Source of the DNA: Parelaphostrongylus tenuis
Lineage: Eukaryota > Nematoda > Chromadorea > Rhabditida > Metastrongylidae
Assembly: GCA_019055375.1 (NCBI GenBank)
Contig: JAHQIW010007046.1
Location: forward strand, 372,001-436,000
Direction of reading: 5' to 3'
DNA: 64,000 bases
Below, in pieces: positions 55,730 through 64,000 of this stretch. Below the pieces are notes generated by a model. That model worked only from the letters and a program-made list of their open reading frames with translations, was not told the DNA's origin and ran no database searches. A program made the position numbers and the translations under genes. How positions within the stretch are numbered: position 1 is the first letter of the stretch; each line of letters opens with the position of its first letter.

Positions 55730-56110
55730 TCTCAGTGGACACGGACAGATTTTTAATACTCGTTGATCAGTTTCTTCCATTTCTTCAGCTTGTTCAACTT
55801 AGCCGTGTCGGTTAGATGTCGGCAATGGGATGGACTGACTTTGAAGTTGACGCTACTCTTTTTTTGTAGATTATATGGATGAGCTAGCTCTTCCGAAGGA
55901 GCTTTGTCAGTGTGGTGTGACTGGAGTCACCATCCCATCTTCTCACTGATATTTCCGTGGATCCGCATGGTTTTGATGGTACACAAGCAACCCAATCCTC
56001 ACATTACGACAGCTTTTACTTCCTTATCTTTACTTCACAGCTTAATAATCTTTTGAACCACTGCTATCGAAGGTCTAAACTTTTTTGACAGTCCCTCCGT
56101 CTTCTAGAAG
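55730..56110 (+). pseudogene. F-box-like relic
   Basis: RFLILVDQFLPFLQLVQLSR followed, after a frame change, by RCRQWDGLT resembles an F-box (LP...L..LSRVCRxW). Stops and a frameshift follow. It lies just downstream of the kinase. The similarity is short, so this is tentative. Confidence 0.3.
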
Positions 56111-57210
56111 GCGCAGAAGAGTTAAGGACGTGAATACACTTCAAAGGTTGCAAATATAAACCAAAAAAACATTGAAACACGTGAAAATGAACAAGCAAAT
56201 AAGGTCCGAACTGTTTCGTCACCTTGTATTTTTAGGTATCATGTGAAGTGATGATAAAGCATTTTGTTCGTAGCATTATTATCCATTTGATATAAGATGA
56301 ATTTTTTTGTCAATTTATGGCACTAATCATTGATTGATCTTCGATAACTACAGGCATCTTGATCAATTCTATAGTTGTCAAGAATCAGACGTTAGAGGAA
56401 TTGATCGAGGGAGCACAAATCGGCGCTAAACCCCCATTAAGGCAGAAGTGATAGGTGGAATCACAGTTCCAATTCCTTGCCCATGGAATGGTATGGTGGC
56501 ACTTTGAGTCCACAGACAGAAACATTGGTTCCAAATTTCGCTCGCATCTTGGCATACTTGTGATTATACCGTACGTGATACCGTGTCCTTTAGAAATATG
56601 GTTAGGCAGTGATTGAAAAGTCAAAATCATACGACAATGATATGATTTAAAAGAATAAATGCAGAGGTTCTTGTCTTGGCCTCAGTTTCTTCAAGAGTAA
56701 AAGAATTTACAACTTAATTAACTAGTATCAGTATGCGCATGGATCTCCGATTGTTAGCTGCGGGTTTTTTGAATATAAGCAGCTAGGATAGCAGATTACT
56801 GTAAACCACGAAGTGGATTGTCCTTGATGATGAAGTTGACGCTCGACTATGAGCAGCCTGTAAAAAAATTAGAGAACATTTGTGGAATCCGAGGAATGCT
56901 AGCATCTCTTTCCACTATCGCCTGAGGTACTCCGCCCCGAAAAACAATATTGAAGCGTTTTCTGAGTATGCCCTTGGCCCTAGAGCTTTCTGCAAGTAAT
57001 GCTCAATAAGTCGACTGTTTCTCATGCGGTGATAACCAATAACAAAATGGATATTGGCAAGTATCCTAAACCCGAGCCATTCATATCATTATGATCTGGA
57101 ACCTCAGACGTCTGAAGTTCACCAATTGTTCTTTGGATCAAAGCAGATTGAAAGTCGAACCTCTGACACTGTACAAATATGTACCCGATAACAGCGACGT
57201 TGTACAAAAT
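56111..57210. other. No supported gene
   Basis: Includes a minus-strand frame (56,385-56,630) with peptide-like residues (HTIPWARNWNCDSTYHFCLN). It may belong to an unrecognised repeat. Nothing else was seen. Confidence 0.4.
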
Positions 57211-57288
57211 GCTGCATTTTAATAAATTTATATTTAATCTGACAGCATATTTTAAGCTTTTCATGAGGTCTGCTACGGCACTTATTTA

Positions 57289-57330
57289 GTGCTAGACGTA
57301 CTTTCGACCTTTCGGCCTCATCAGGGTCAC
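57289..57330 (-). ncRNA. Hammerhead ribozyme motif D, core intact
   Basis: On the minus strand: CTGATGA, stem II GGCC-GAAA-GGTC (four pairs and a GAAA tetraloop), GAAA, then GTACGTC as stem III and cleavage triplet, then TAGCAC. Catalytic-core positions and GTC all fit. Stem I keeps only its outer three pairs (GTG/CAC). Confidence 0.75.
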
Positions 57331-57680
57331 GGTGAATTTCGGTTCAGTCAGATCCTCGTAAGCGGTTATGTCCTCTATATTTGGAGGAATCAACGCCGAA
57401 GATGTTACATCGCACGTCAGTGAAAAGTTTACTTCACACTGCCGTAATAACGATCCCTTACATGTCAATTGACAAGATCACCCAACATTGCAATGAATAA
57501 CAGTCGATTGCTCATGGCTGTTAAATTAAATAATACCTTTATATTCGACAGCTTTCTAAAGGCTCGCTTTATATACAATATATATGACTTGATAACATAT
57601 CACCAGCCTTTCATGAGATGCGTTATGACACTGTATGGGGTAAATTCTTTCACAAGGAACTGGCACAATCGAAAAGCAGC

Positions 57681-57723
57681 GTGCTACTGATAAGGCTGAA
57701 ATTCCGAAACATACGTTTAGCAC
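57681..57723 (+). ncRNA. Hammerhead ribozyme motif E, decayed
   Basis: Stem I GTGCTA/TAGCAC is perfect, but the core reads CTGATAA: the essential G8 is A. GAAA and a TT cleavage side remain. Stem II pairs poorly. Confidence 0.65.
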
Positions 57724-58694
57724 TAAAAGTGCCTTAATAGACCTCATGAAAGACATAAAATCTGCCATCAAAGTTGAGTAATGGTCGTTCTCAAGTTCAC
57801 AGATATTTGGACAGCCTGTTTACATATTCTTTCTAGACTGCAGCACTTTTTTTACCCGTTCCGTTGCCTTGCACTCGTCATCCGTTTAGGTGATTGAGCT
57901 CATTTGCGGCCTTAATCACAATATGAGCTTATACATACGTGTCATAGTAATAGAGGCATGAGGTTAGCCTGCAAAACATATAGCGCACTAAACGAATTTA
58001 GCCATACTCATAGTATCAATACGATAATACTTATATATAAGAGGTGGGGGAGGGGAACGATATTGAGTCAGTAGTATGTTAACGTATAGCAGCAGGTAAG
58101 GAGCAAGTACATGTTGGTAGCGTTAACGATTAGCTACCTGAAGTGATGTATGGCTGATCACATGGACCACAAGAACGTAATCGAGGTGAAGGGGATAATG
58201 ATTTGCAAGACTGCTTGAATACTTCCACAAAAAGGCGAAAATTCTGGTGGACTTTTAATTTTGCTTCCTGGAAACATACTTGGCACTTGTTTTATCAATG
58301 CCACGGGAGCACATCAGATACAAGAGCTGGCTTTTCAACCAACTTGTTACCATCGTATGAGACAAGTCCGTCAAGATAGTTCGCTGTTCAGCCATTTTTT
58401 CCTTGAACCTACTATATGCGAAGTTTGAGTTAGACAACCTACAAAGCTACCAAAAAGATGTTAGAAAGCAAAAATTGGTGATGATATCAAGCAAAGTCCC
58501 TCTTGAATGTAATTCCAAATGTTTGCTTGCAGTAACATTACCACGCAATCTCAACAAAGATAGTAATAATTATTTTCCCACCTAGTTATCATAGAAAACG
58601 CACCATTATATAATTGATAGCTAATAATTGAAGAATATCTCATAATTATTATTTAAGCCAACATGTCATGTGGTCTGTTATGGGCTCTTGTACA

Positions 58695-58737
58695 GCCCGA
58701 GACACGTGCTTCAGCCATGCAGCCTCCTCAGTCGGGC
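58695..58737 (-). ncRNA. Hammerhead ribozyme motif F
   Basis: Stem I GCCCGA/TCGGGC (six GC-rich pairs), core CTGAGGA, stem II GGCTGCATGGCT, then GAAG where GAAA is expected (A15.1 to G), stem III CACGTG, and TC at the cleavage side. One core-edge change; activity uncertain. Confidence 0.65.
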
Positions 58738-58981
58738 AGGCTCTTCGTCTTTAGCCAGTCCTCGCGGGGATCTCTACATCCCTCTATAAAGAGTAGACGA
58801 CGACGAACAATTTACACACCTTGCCGTCGAGTGGAATAAATCGCTAGATTGGCAGTGTTTCTGACACTCGATTGTTCTTGTTTGGTAATTTCGAAATATT
58901 AGACTCTCTACTCTATAGTCACCTACCTTTTGTGAGAGGATGTAAGGGCTCCCGAGAGGATCGGCTAAAGACGAAGGGCCT

Positions 58982-59024
58982 GCCCGACTGACGAGGCTGC
59001 AGCGCCGAAACACATGCAGCGGGC
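58982..59024 (+). ncRNA. Hammerhead ribozyme motif G, decayed
   Basis: GCCCGA, core CTGACGA, stem II GGCTGCAGCGCC, GAAA, then CACATGCA where CACGTGTC is expected. Both the U16.1 and C17 positions are changed, so cleavage is unlikely. Confidence 0.6.
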
Positions 59025-59184
59025 TGCAAAAGAGCCCATAATAGACTATAATGTTGGCTCAAATAATAACTGTGAGTTATATTTAATTTTGAGCTTCGTC
59101 TTGGAAAAAAACTTGAAACAAACGGTATAATTGGAGAATAGTTGCTATAGGCTTTGACACTGATAGAGAGATCTTGAAGAATGG

Positions 59185-59292
59185 GTGGTAGGAAAGCGGT
59201 GGCCTCGGTGGTGTAGTGGTATCACGCTCCCCTGGTACGGGTGAAACGCGGATTCAGCTCCCGTTGAGATCTCGTTTTTTGCCTACCACTCA
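59185..59292 (+). mobile_element. SINE-4, tRNA-Val-like head framed by inverted repeats
   Basis: CGGTGGTGTAGTGGTATCAC as A-box region and ACGCGGATTCAGCTCC as B box. GTGGTAGG at left and CCTACCAC at right form an 8-nt inverted frame. Confidence 0.6.
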
Positions 59293-59636
59293 CTTCTCTT
59301 AGGTGTATTTGGAACATCATAACACTGTAAAAAACAGGAAAAACAGAAGCGTTGTTTCTAATATTGTTGATTTTCTCCAGTCATTATGCTTGACGAGTAT
59401 AAATTCCCTGTGCGGAAGTGCAAATTGTCTGTTCGAAGTAACTTATAAAAACGGTGGAGATAACAGCTTTCTCGCTTAGTTTCAAAATCCTCCTAACAAA
59501 TGTTTAAGAAAGAGGAAAGCTTTCACTTATAAATTATGGAAATCTCATAAAATAGAAGTTTGAAATTAATATTGATATCGCAATAGTTTATTTCTTGTGA
59601 TCAGCATATTTTCACTATTGGCTTTATTTGTGACAG

Positions 59637-59723
59637 GCGGGTTCGGCGTACAATGCGCCTATATCTGGACAACGTCCGTCAACTCCTTCTGTGCAACGAG
59701 AGAAGTCATCATCTACTACAAAG
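59637..59723 (+). CDS. Isolated 87-nt exon candidate, unknown gene
   Basis: Acceptor TGTGACAG and donor AAAG then GTCAGA bound exactly 29 codons in phase 0: AGSAYNAPISGQRPSTPSVQ then REKSSSTTK. It is a GC-rich Ser/Pro/Thr island in AT-rich DNA, typical of a linker exon in a large cytoplasmic or cytoskeletal protein. Another frame gives a Cys-containing peptide and is less likely. Sister exons would lie outside the window or were missed. Confidence 0.5.
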
Positions 59724-59905
59724 GTCAGAAGGAATCGGACAAAGTCTTAATTGCATCCGCAATAATGATTATATTAAGTCCTGTGCAAAGTATTATAAAT
59801 TACAGAAGAAGTGTTCTGTTTGTTGAAGTAATTTTAACAACAGGAATGAAGTGGTTCCCAAGAGCGACTATTGATTAAAGTCGACATTGAATGAAATAAT
59901 ACGTC

Positions 59906-60083
59906 GCGATTTTCTTGCTTCAGCACACAAGAGGTTTTTAATAGAAGTTTATTTTGTATAAAGTAGTACAATAGAGATCGAAGACTGCCGAAACGTTAGC
60001 CACAGATACGATCTCTTGTACTACTTTGTACAAAATAAACTTGTATTAAAAACCTCGTGTATGCCGAAGGAAAGAAAATCACG
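59906..60083. repeat. Short fold-back element
   Basis: Arms of about 75 nt (starting GCGATTTTCTTGC at left; reverse complement of TACAAAATAAACTTG at right) pair around a centre holding ACTGCCGAAACGTTAGCC. The same GCCGAAACGT phrase occurs at 62.37 kb. Confidence 0.75.
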
Positions 60084-60774
60084 GAATGAAATGGATAGAA
60101 TTAATTAGTATTCATTCTTGAAAAACAATTGTCATAATGCTGAACGTCAGCAGACTCACAAGCGCATCAATTTGCAATCAACTATTCCTTCATAAAGCAA
60201 GAAATCGCCGCGATGAACTTCAAATTTAGACTACTCTATAAATGTGATGTTTTCTGGGTAGGGCAATCCTTCTACAAAGTAACCAAGAAGCCATGCTGAC
60301 CTGATGCAAGATGTACAATTCTCGGTCTTCATGTAATCGAATCTCTGCTAAATTTACCACTTTTCGGCTAAGCTCTACTCAAGATAACAGTAATCTAAAG
60401 GCTCGCTACCTTAGCTAAATTTTACGTTAAAGCGCCAAGTTTACCGTATTGAGAGTTTCTACTTAAGGGATCGAAAACTGCCAGGATTTGAGCCTCCGCA
60501 CTCTGTGCCTGAGAAGAGGTTTCAAATTGCCTGGATTTCTTACTTCACCATATACTAAATTTGGCAGTGTCCAAGCCTGCTCGGCGAAGACCGTGTTGTG
60601 TTTTATTTTTCTGTTGTACTCACAAGTCATGTTCATTGTGGTCTTGAAAGCTATCAGGTAGCTCTAAAGCAAGTACAGAAGTTGAAACTATCAAAGATAC
60701 AAACATATTGCAATTATTACAGTGCTCGACGTTGTGGACTTCGAAGGCTTTTCTATATTTATGCGAAAATGTTA

Positions 60775-60885
60775 AGTGAGATGCAAAATATTCGACCTCA
60801 GACGGGAAATGAACCCACGTTCCACCCATACCGAGGACACGTGATACAACTACACCACCAAGACCGCTGCTTTGCTGCCATTCGT
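60775..60885 (-). mobile_element. SINE-4, tRNA-Val-like head, reverse orientation
   Basis: The reverse complement has GGTCTTGGTGGTGTAGTTGT then ATCAC, and GAACGTGGGTTCATTTCC as a B-box region. Confidence 0.6.
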
Positions 60886-61389
60886 TCTTCGATGGCGCTC
60901 TACCTTTCTTTGTAACAAGCAATGGATACAGCAGCTCTATTCACTGGGCCATCACGAGCTCAGCACAATAGGCTTTTAGTGAAAATGAATATACTCGTTA
61001 TCGTGGATAGTGACCATTAGCATTTCCGTGAGTGCTTTACCTTGTTAGCCTGCCATTGAATACACTTGTGTAGAAATCTCGGAATGCCATAACCGCTCCG
61101 AAAATAATATCATCTTGTAACAATCCATGGGACCATATCAAATCGCGCCTCTGCTCATTTTTGCATGGTTCTCACTATAAGCATGTCAATTATCATGTTA
61201 AGGAGCTTGAGAGACCATGCGCCTAGACAACTCGGCTGTCACTAATCCTTTGCGGCCAAAGTATATCGTACTCAATGCAGGACTATATGAGGTTTCTTCT
61301 CCAGACAAAACAGTTCCATAAAGATACTCTCGAACAACTGTTTTCAAACCTCGCTACGAACCATCAATATAGTTTGTGAGAATGTTCAG

Positions 61390-61470
61390 AGCCTTTTCGA
61401 GGTTGGTACGTCAGTGACGCACGTTTCGACGGTATCGCCACCTTAATCAGTGCCGCATGCCCCACACTGC
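61390..61470 (-). repeat. Hammerhead-like third family, copy 1
   Basis: The reverse complement has CACTGATTAAGGTGG, ACCGTCGAAACGTGCGTC and GACGTACCAACCTCGAAAAG. It resembles a hammerhead (CTGAT..A, GAAA, CGTGCGTC), but stem II does not abut the core. Listed as a repeat, not a ribozyme. Confidence 0.45.
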
Positions 61471-61603
61471 ACCCAACTTTATGTTAGGTCTCTAACTATG
61501 TTTTGGAACTTGATCCGAAAATTCAAAAAGTTATTTTCCCAAGTGATCGAAATTATCAAATAACATTGGCTGAAGTATTCTCCGTCTGCGTGGATGCAAT
61601 TCC

Positions 61604-61886
61604 CCAACCCTCCGGCAATCAAATCAACGGGTGTCAAAGTCGGACCTTCTTCAATCGCTTCAATGACTGCTTCTCGATCGATTTCACAAGGTTTTCCTGA
61701 TCTTAGTCGATCGACCAAATCAGTATCTCCATTCCGAAACTTTGTAAACTATTCATACGCCGTAGTTCTACCCAGAACTTGGCGGCCTTTTGCACGACTG
61801 ATATTGTCAAACGCAGTTTGAAAATTGTGCCCTAATTGGAACTCATGAAGCAGTAAGTTGCAAATGACTTCCGATGACGGCTCCAT
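61604..61886 (-). mobile_element. Mariner transposase N-terminal fragment with one nonsense codon
   Basis: From ATG at 61,886: MEPSSEVICNLLLHEFQLGH, then GRTTAYE, an in-frame TAG (61,751-61,749) where Trp is expected, then FTKFRNGDTDLVDRLRSGKP and EAVIEAIEEGPTLTPVDLIA. Mos1-type helix-turn-helix domain. The rest is lost. Confidence 0.75.
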
Positions 61887-62164
61887 TGTTGGACAAGTAT
61901 GTGCAAAAATATAACAAACGATGCGTAAGAAAGTTCTGTACAAAACAGAAGAAAGAGAAATTTGTTTTTATGGCAAAATTTTTATTTTTTAGATCAAGTT
62001 CACAAACTTAGTTGGTGACCTAGTAGCAGGTATGGTAAGACGTTGTGATGATAGCGCATGATACTGTGCTATCATCATTTATTCAAATGATGGATTACGA
62101 CTGGTGTGAATATGTAGACATCCTTCCAATCGACTGTCTTGAAAACTTGTTATAAACTTCAAAA

Positions 62165-62420
62165 TAATCCGTAAGAATGTTTAGAGGCTTTTCGAGGTCA
62201 GTACGTCAGTGGCTATTTTACGTTTTGGTAATATTACCCGTTCTACCAAAGCAGCAAGCTCAACACTGAATCCTCTTCTGTTATCACCATAACATCCCTC
62301 TGTCACTGTTGTAAAGTAGGGTTTAGTGTTGGGAATGTGGATGTGACGAAGCGGGAGATACTGCCGAAACGTACATAAGCCTTTGGAGTACCAACCCAAA
62401 AAGACTCTAAACATTCTCGC
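62165..62420. repeat. Hammerhead-like third family, inverted copies 2 and 3
   Basis: The minus copy at 62,165-62,290 (AAGAATGTTTAGAGGCTTTT, TACGTCAGTGGC) faces a plus copy at 62,340-62,415 (GACGAAGCGGGAGATACTGC, CGAAACGTACATAAGC, ending TCTAAACATTCTCGC). Both match the 61.4 kb copy. Confidence 0.5.
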
Positions 62421-63240
62421 AGACTATATTCCCACTAGATTTAAACTAATCTTCGAAAGCCTAGGTCTTGACGAGTTCAACATTATAGTGGCTCTCTAAA
62501 AACGTCTTCACAGTGAAGTGCAGCAACGCAATGAAATCGTGTTTTAAACCTAGAGTGCTTTGTTTCCCGTGGATAATGTCAGTGGATAATTTCTAATAAA
62601 TTAGACTGGTACTCGTTTGATAGCATACACCTCGCTGATTTCGAGTTAAAGTTTGTAAGAAGGTCATCATAATGCATCCTAAAAGAAAAAAGATCATTAC
62701 GTTTCACACTTAGAGTTTTCTTCACACACAAGAGATATTTACGAATATAAAGTTCATGAGCCTCTGAAAAGAACTTTGGAAAGTCGATACCACGCAAAAA
62801 ACCTAAGTTTTCTTTACAGTGAACAAAACAGTCTTTATCAAATATCGAAAATCACGCTCCGTCCGTGAAAGTAGATTACTGTAGTCCTTAGAAGGTAAGA
62901 ACACAACGCAGAATGAGTGAAGCTAGTTTTTTCAACAGTGAACAATAATAATTCCATAGCAAGAACGCAGGATCTACAAAATCTTGCTGTGGTCTGTCAT
63001 ACAAGCACATCTTCAACTGGAAATGTTTTCCAGCCTATAGAGAGGATTTTTTGAAGATTTTTTTTGCCCATTATATACGAAAAGCATAGATACCTATAAC
63101 ACCTGTTCTTCTGTTTACCTTCAAGTGGATTGAGCTGGAGGCAGTCAAGTAGCATCTATCCTTGTGGGGTTCGAGGTTCCGGCATGTTTCGTTCCGCGGA
63201 CATGCTGAGCATGATAAATTTCTACTAATATCTGCTGAAA
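62421..63240. other. No supported gene; traces of the dispersed repeat
   Basis: 62,680-62,760 includes GTTTCACACTTAGAGTTTTC and CGTTTC phrases of the unknown repeat family in reverse. Nothing else recognised. Confidence 0.4.
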
Positions 63241-63242
63241 GA

Positions 63243-63517
63243 GCGCATGTGGCGCAGTGGTTAGAGGTGCTCTGCGTCGCACACGAGGTCAATGGTTCGA
63301 TCTCGCGCTCACAACTCACCAAGCCGTCCATCTCTCCGGGTTCGGTAAATTAGTGCCAGAGCAGCAGTGACTTGGTACAGCGGGAGGCCACCGCCAGTCA
63401 TTGTAAAGGCCAGAAATGCATTCAATCACCTCGAACGAAGTTAAAAAATTGAAGATGAATGCACGGCGCATCCCTCAGGGAATGATCAACGCCGGAAGCT
63501 CTATCCTTTATCTTTTA
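63243..63517 (+). mobile_element. SINE-1, full length, plus orientation
   Basis: Head GCGCATGTGGCGCAGTGGTT then GGTCAATGGTTCGATCTC (B box); tail CTCAGGGAATGATCAACGCC. Same family as 13.1, 30.3 and 33.2 kb. Confidence 0.85.
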
Positions 63518-64000
63518 TTTGTGTCGATGATTCTGGGCATCGTGCCGGATATGCTCCCGATGTGACGCCCGACATTTCGTAAGATCTAATACACTACGGT
63601 CGCTACCCATCGATCTAGCCGCATCAGGTGTTCGTCCCATATGATTCTCGACATTTTCGTATATGGACGTACTAATCATTGTTTGAGTGGTAGTTTACAC
63701 TCACTCTATCACTTGTATATACTCTCAATAACTTCTCGATTCCGTGTTTGATAACATCTTCCATTCTGCTTACGTGTGGATCGGATTTTCGGCGATTACG
63801 TGGACATGAAGGATTGACGATCGTTTTTATTTTTGAACCATTTTATGTGCCTCTTTTATATGGGTAGAAGTGAGGTCACGTGATTCTTGTCTCTCCACTG
63901 AAACCTTAATTTTTTTGAAGAGCTTCCATTTCGCTTCCTTTCTCAGCCTCATTTATAAAGCTGAGTCCTTCCACATGTTGTTTCCCTGACCAACATGCTA
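63518..64000. other. No supported feature
   Basis: No open frame, RNA or repeat recognised up to the window edge. Confidence 0.5.

Larger units (their letters stand above)
57222..57775. repeat. Inverted set of hammerhead-bearing repeats (unit 2)
   Basis: The minus arm (57,222-57,410) and plus arm (57,640-57,770) share block order with unit 1. A second partial minus-arm end (TGATAACATATCACCAGCCT) at 57,590 shows a nested or repeated insertion. Confidence 0.7.
58660..59065. repeat. Inverted pair of hammerhead-bearing repeats (unit 3, subfamily 2)
   Basis: The minus arm at left and plus arm at right share GCTAAAGACGAAG, the hammerhead, AAGAGCCCATAA and CATGTTGGCT-like ends (AGCCAACATGTCATG at 58,657, ATGTTGGCTCAAATAATAA at 59,050). 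It is GC-richer than units 1 and 2. Confidence 0.75.

Noticed and set aside
63243..63311. Functional tRNA gene at a SINE head
   Set aside because: No closed acceptor stem, and the same sequence recurs as a SINE head at several sites.
1..64000. CRISPR arrays, bacterial genes, prophage
   Set aside because: No regularly spaced identical repeats, no ribosome-binding-site-led operons. Spliced genes with nematode-type acceptors point to a eukaryote throughout.

Overview
The window looks like nuclear DNA of a clade V parasitic nematode, probably a strongylid or hookworm relative. It is AT-rich, with short T-rich 3' splice sites (TTTCAG), many small exons, and very long introns packed with decayed transposons. 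The two clearest genes have close nematode relatives. No bacterial signal, CRISPR array or intact tRNA/rRNA gene was seen.

Minus strand, left part. The largest gene is an EGL-9/EGLN-type HIF prolyl hydroxylase. Its MYND zinc finger is split between exons at 27,282-27,380 and 19,905-20,103. Linker exons follow at about 19.6, 19.4, 19.0, 8.2, 5.5 and 3.9 kb. The start of the 2-oxoglutarate oxygenase region lies at 3,538-3,604. The rest of the catalytic domain was not found and probably lies beyond base 1. Just upstream on the same strand is a three-exon gene for an 80-residue protein (27,820-28,943), spaced closely enough to suggest an operon. A possible two-exon secreted peptide gene is nested antisense in the first long EGL-9 intron (20,490-20,710).

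Middle. 29-43 kb is mostly repeats: SINEs, an RTE non-LTR retrotransposon, mariner relics and repeated blocks of unknown type. It also holds isolated exon-like islands (38,766-38,990, 39,625-39,785). At 43.4-46.7 kb, minus strand, is a gene for a secreted Tyr/His/Gly-rich protein with a clear signal peptide. A coding exon of unknown family is at 47,157-47,444, minus strand.

Right part. 49,081-55,384, plus strand, is a complete 13-exon gene for a 394-residue SH2-tyrosine kinase of the nematode Fer-like (FRK/SPE-8) class. All splice phases agree. Beyond it are an F-box-like relic, an isolated 87-nt exon candidate (59,637-59,723), and repeats.

The most unusual content is a family of dispersed repeats carrying hammerhead-ribozyme motifs at 23.9, 24.3, 26.7, 57.3, 57.7, 58.7 and 59.0 kb. 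Six of the seven form three inverted pairs, with ribozymes on opposite strands. A second theme is tRNA-like cores framed by short inverted repeats. A third is mariner derivatives with long inverted arms, one of which has an RTE 3' end lodged inside it.
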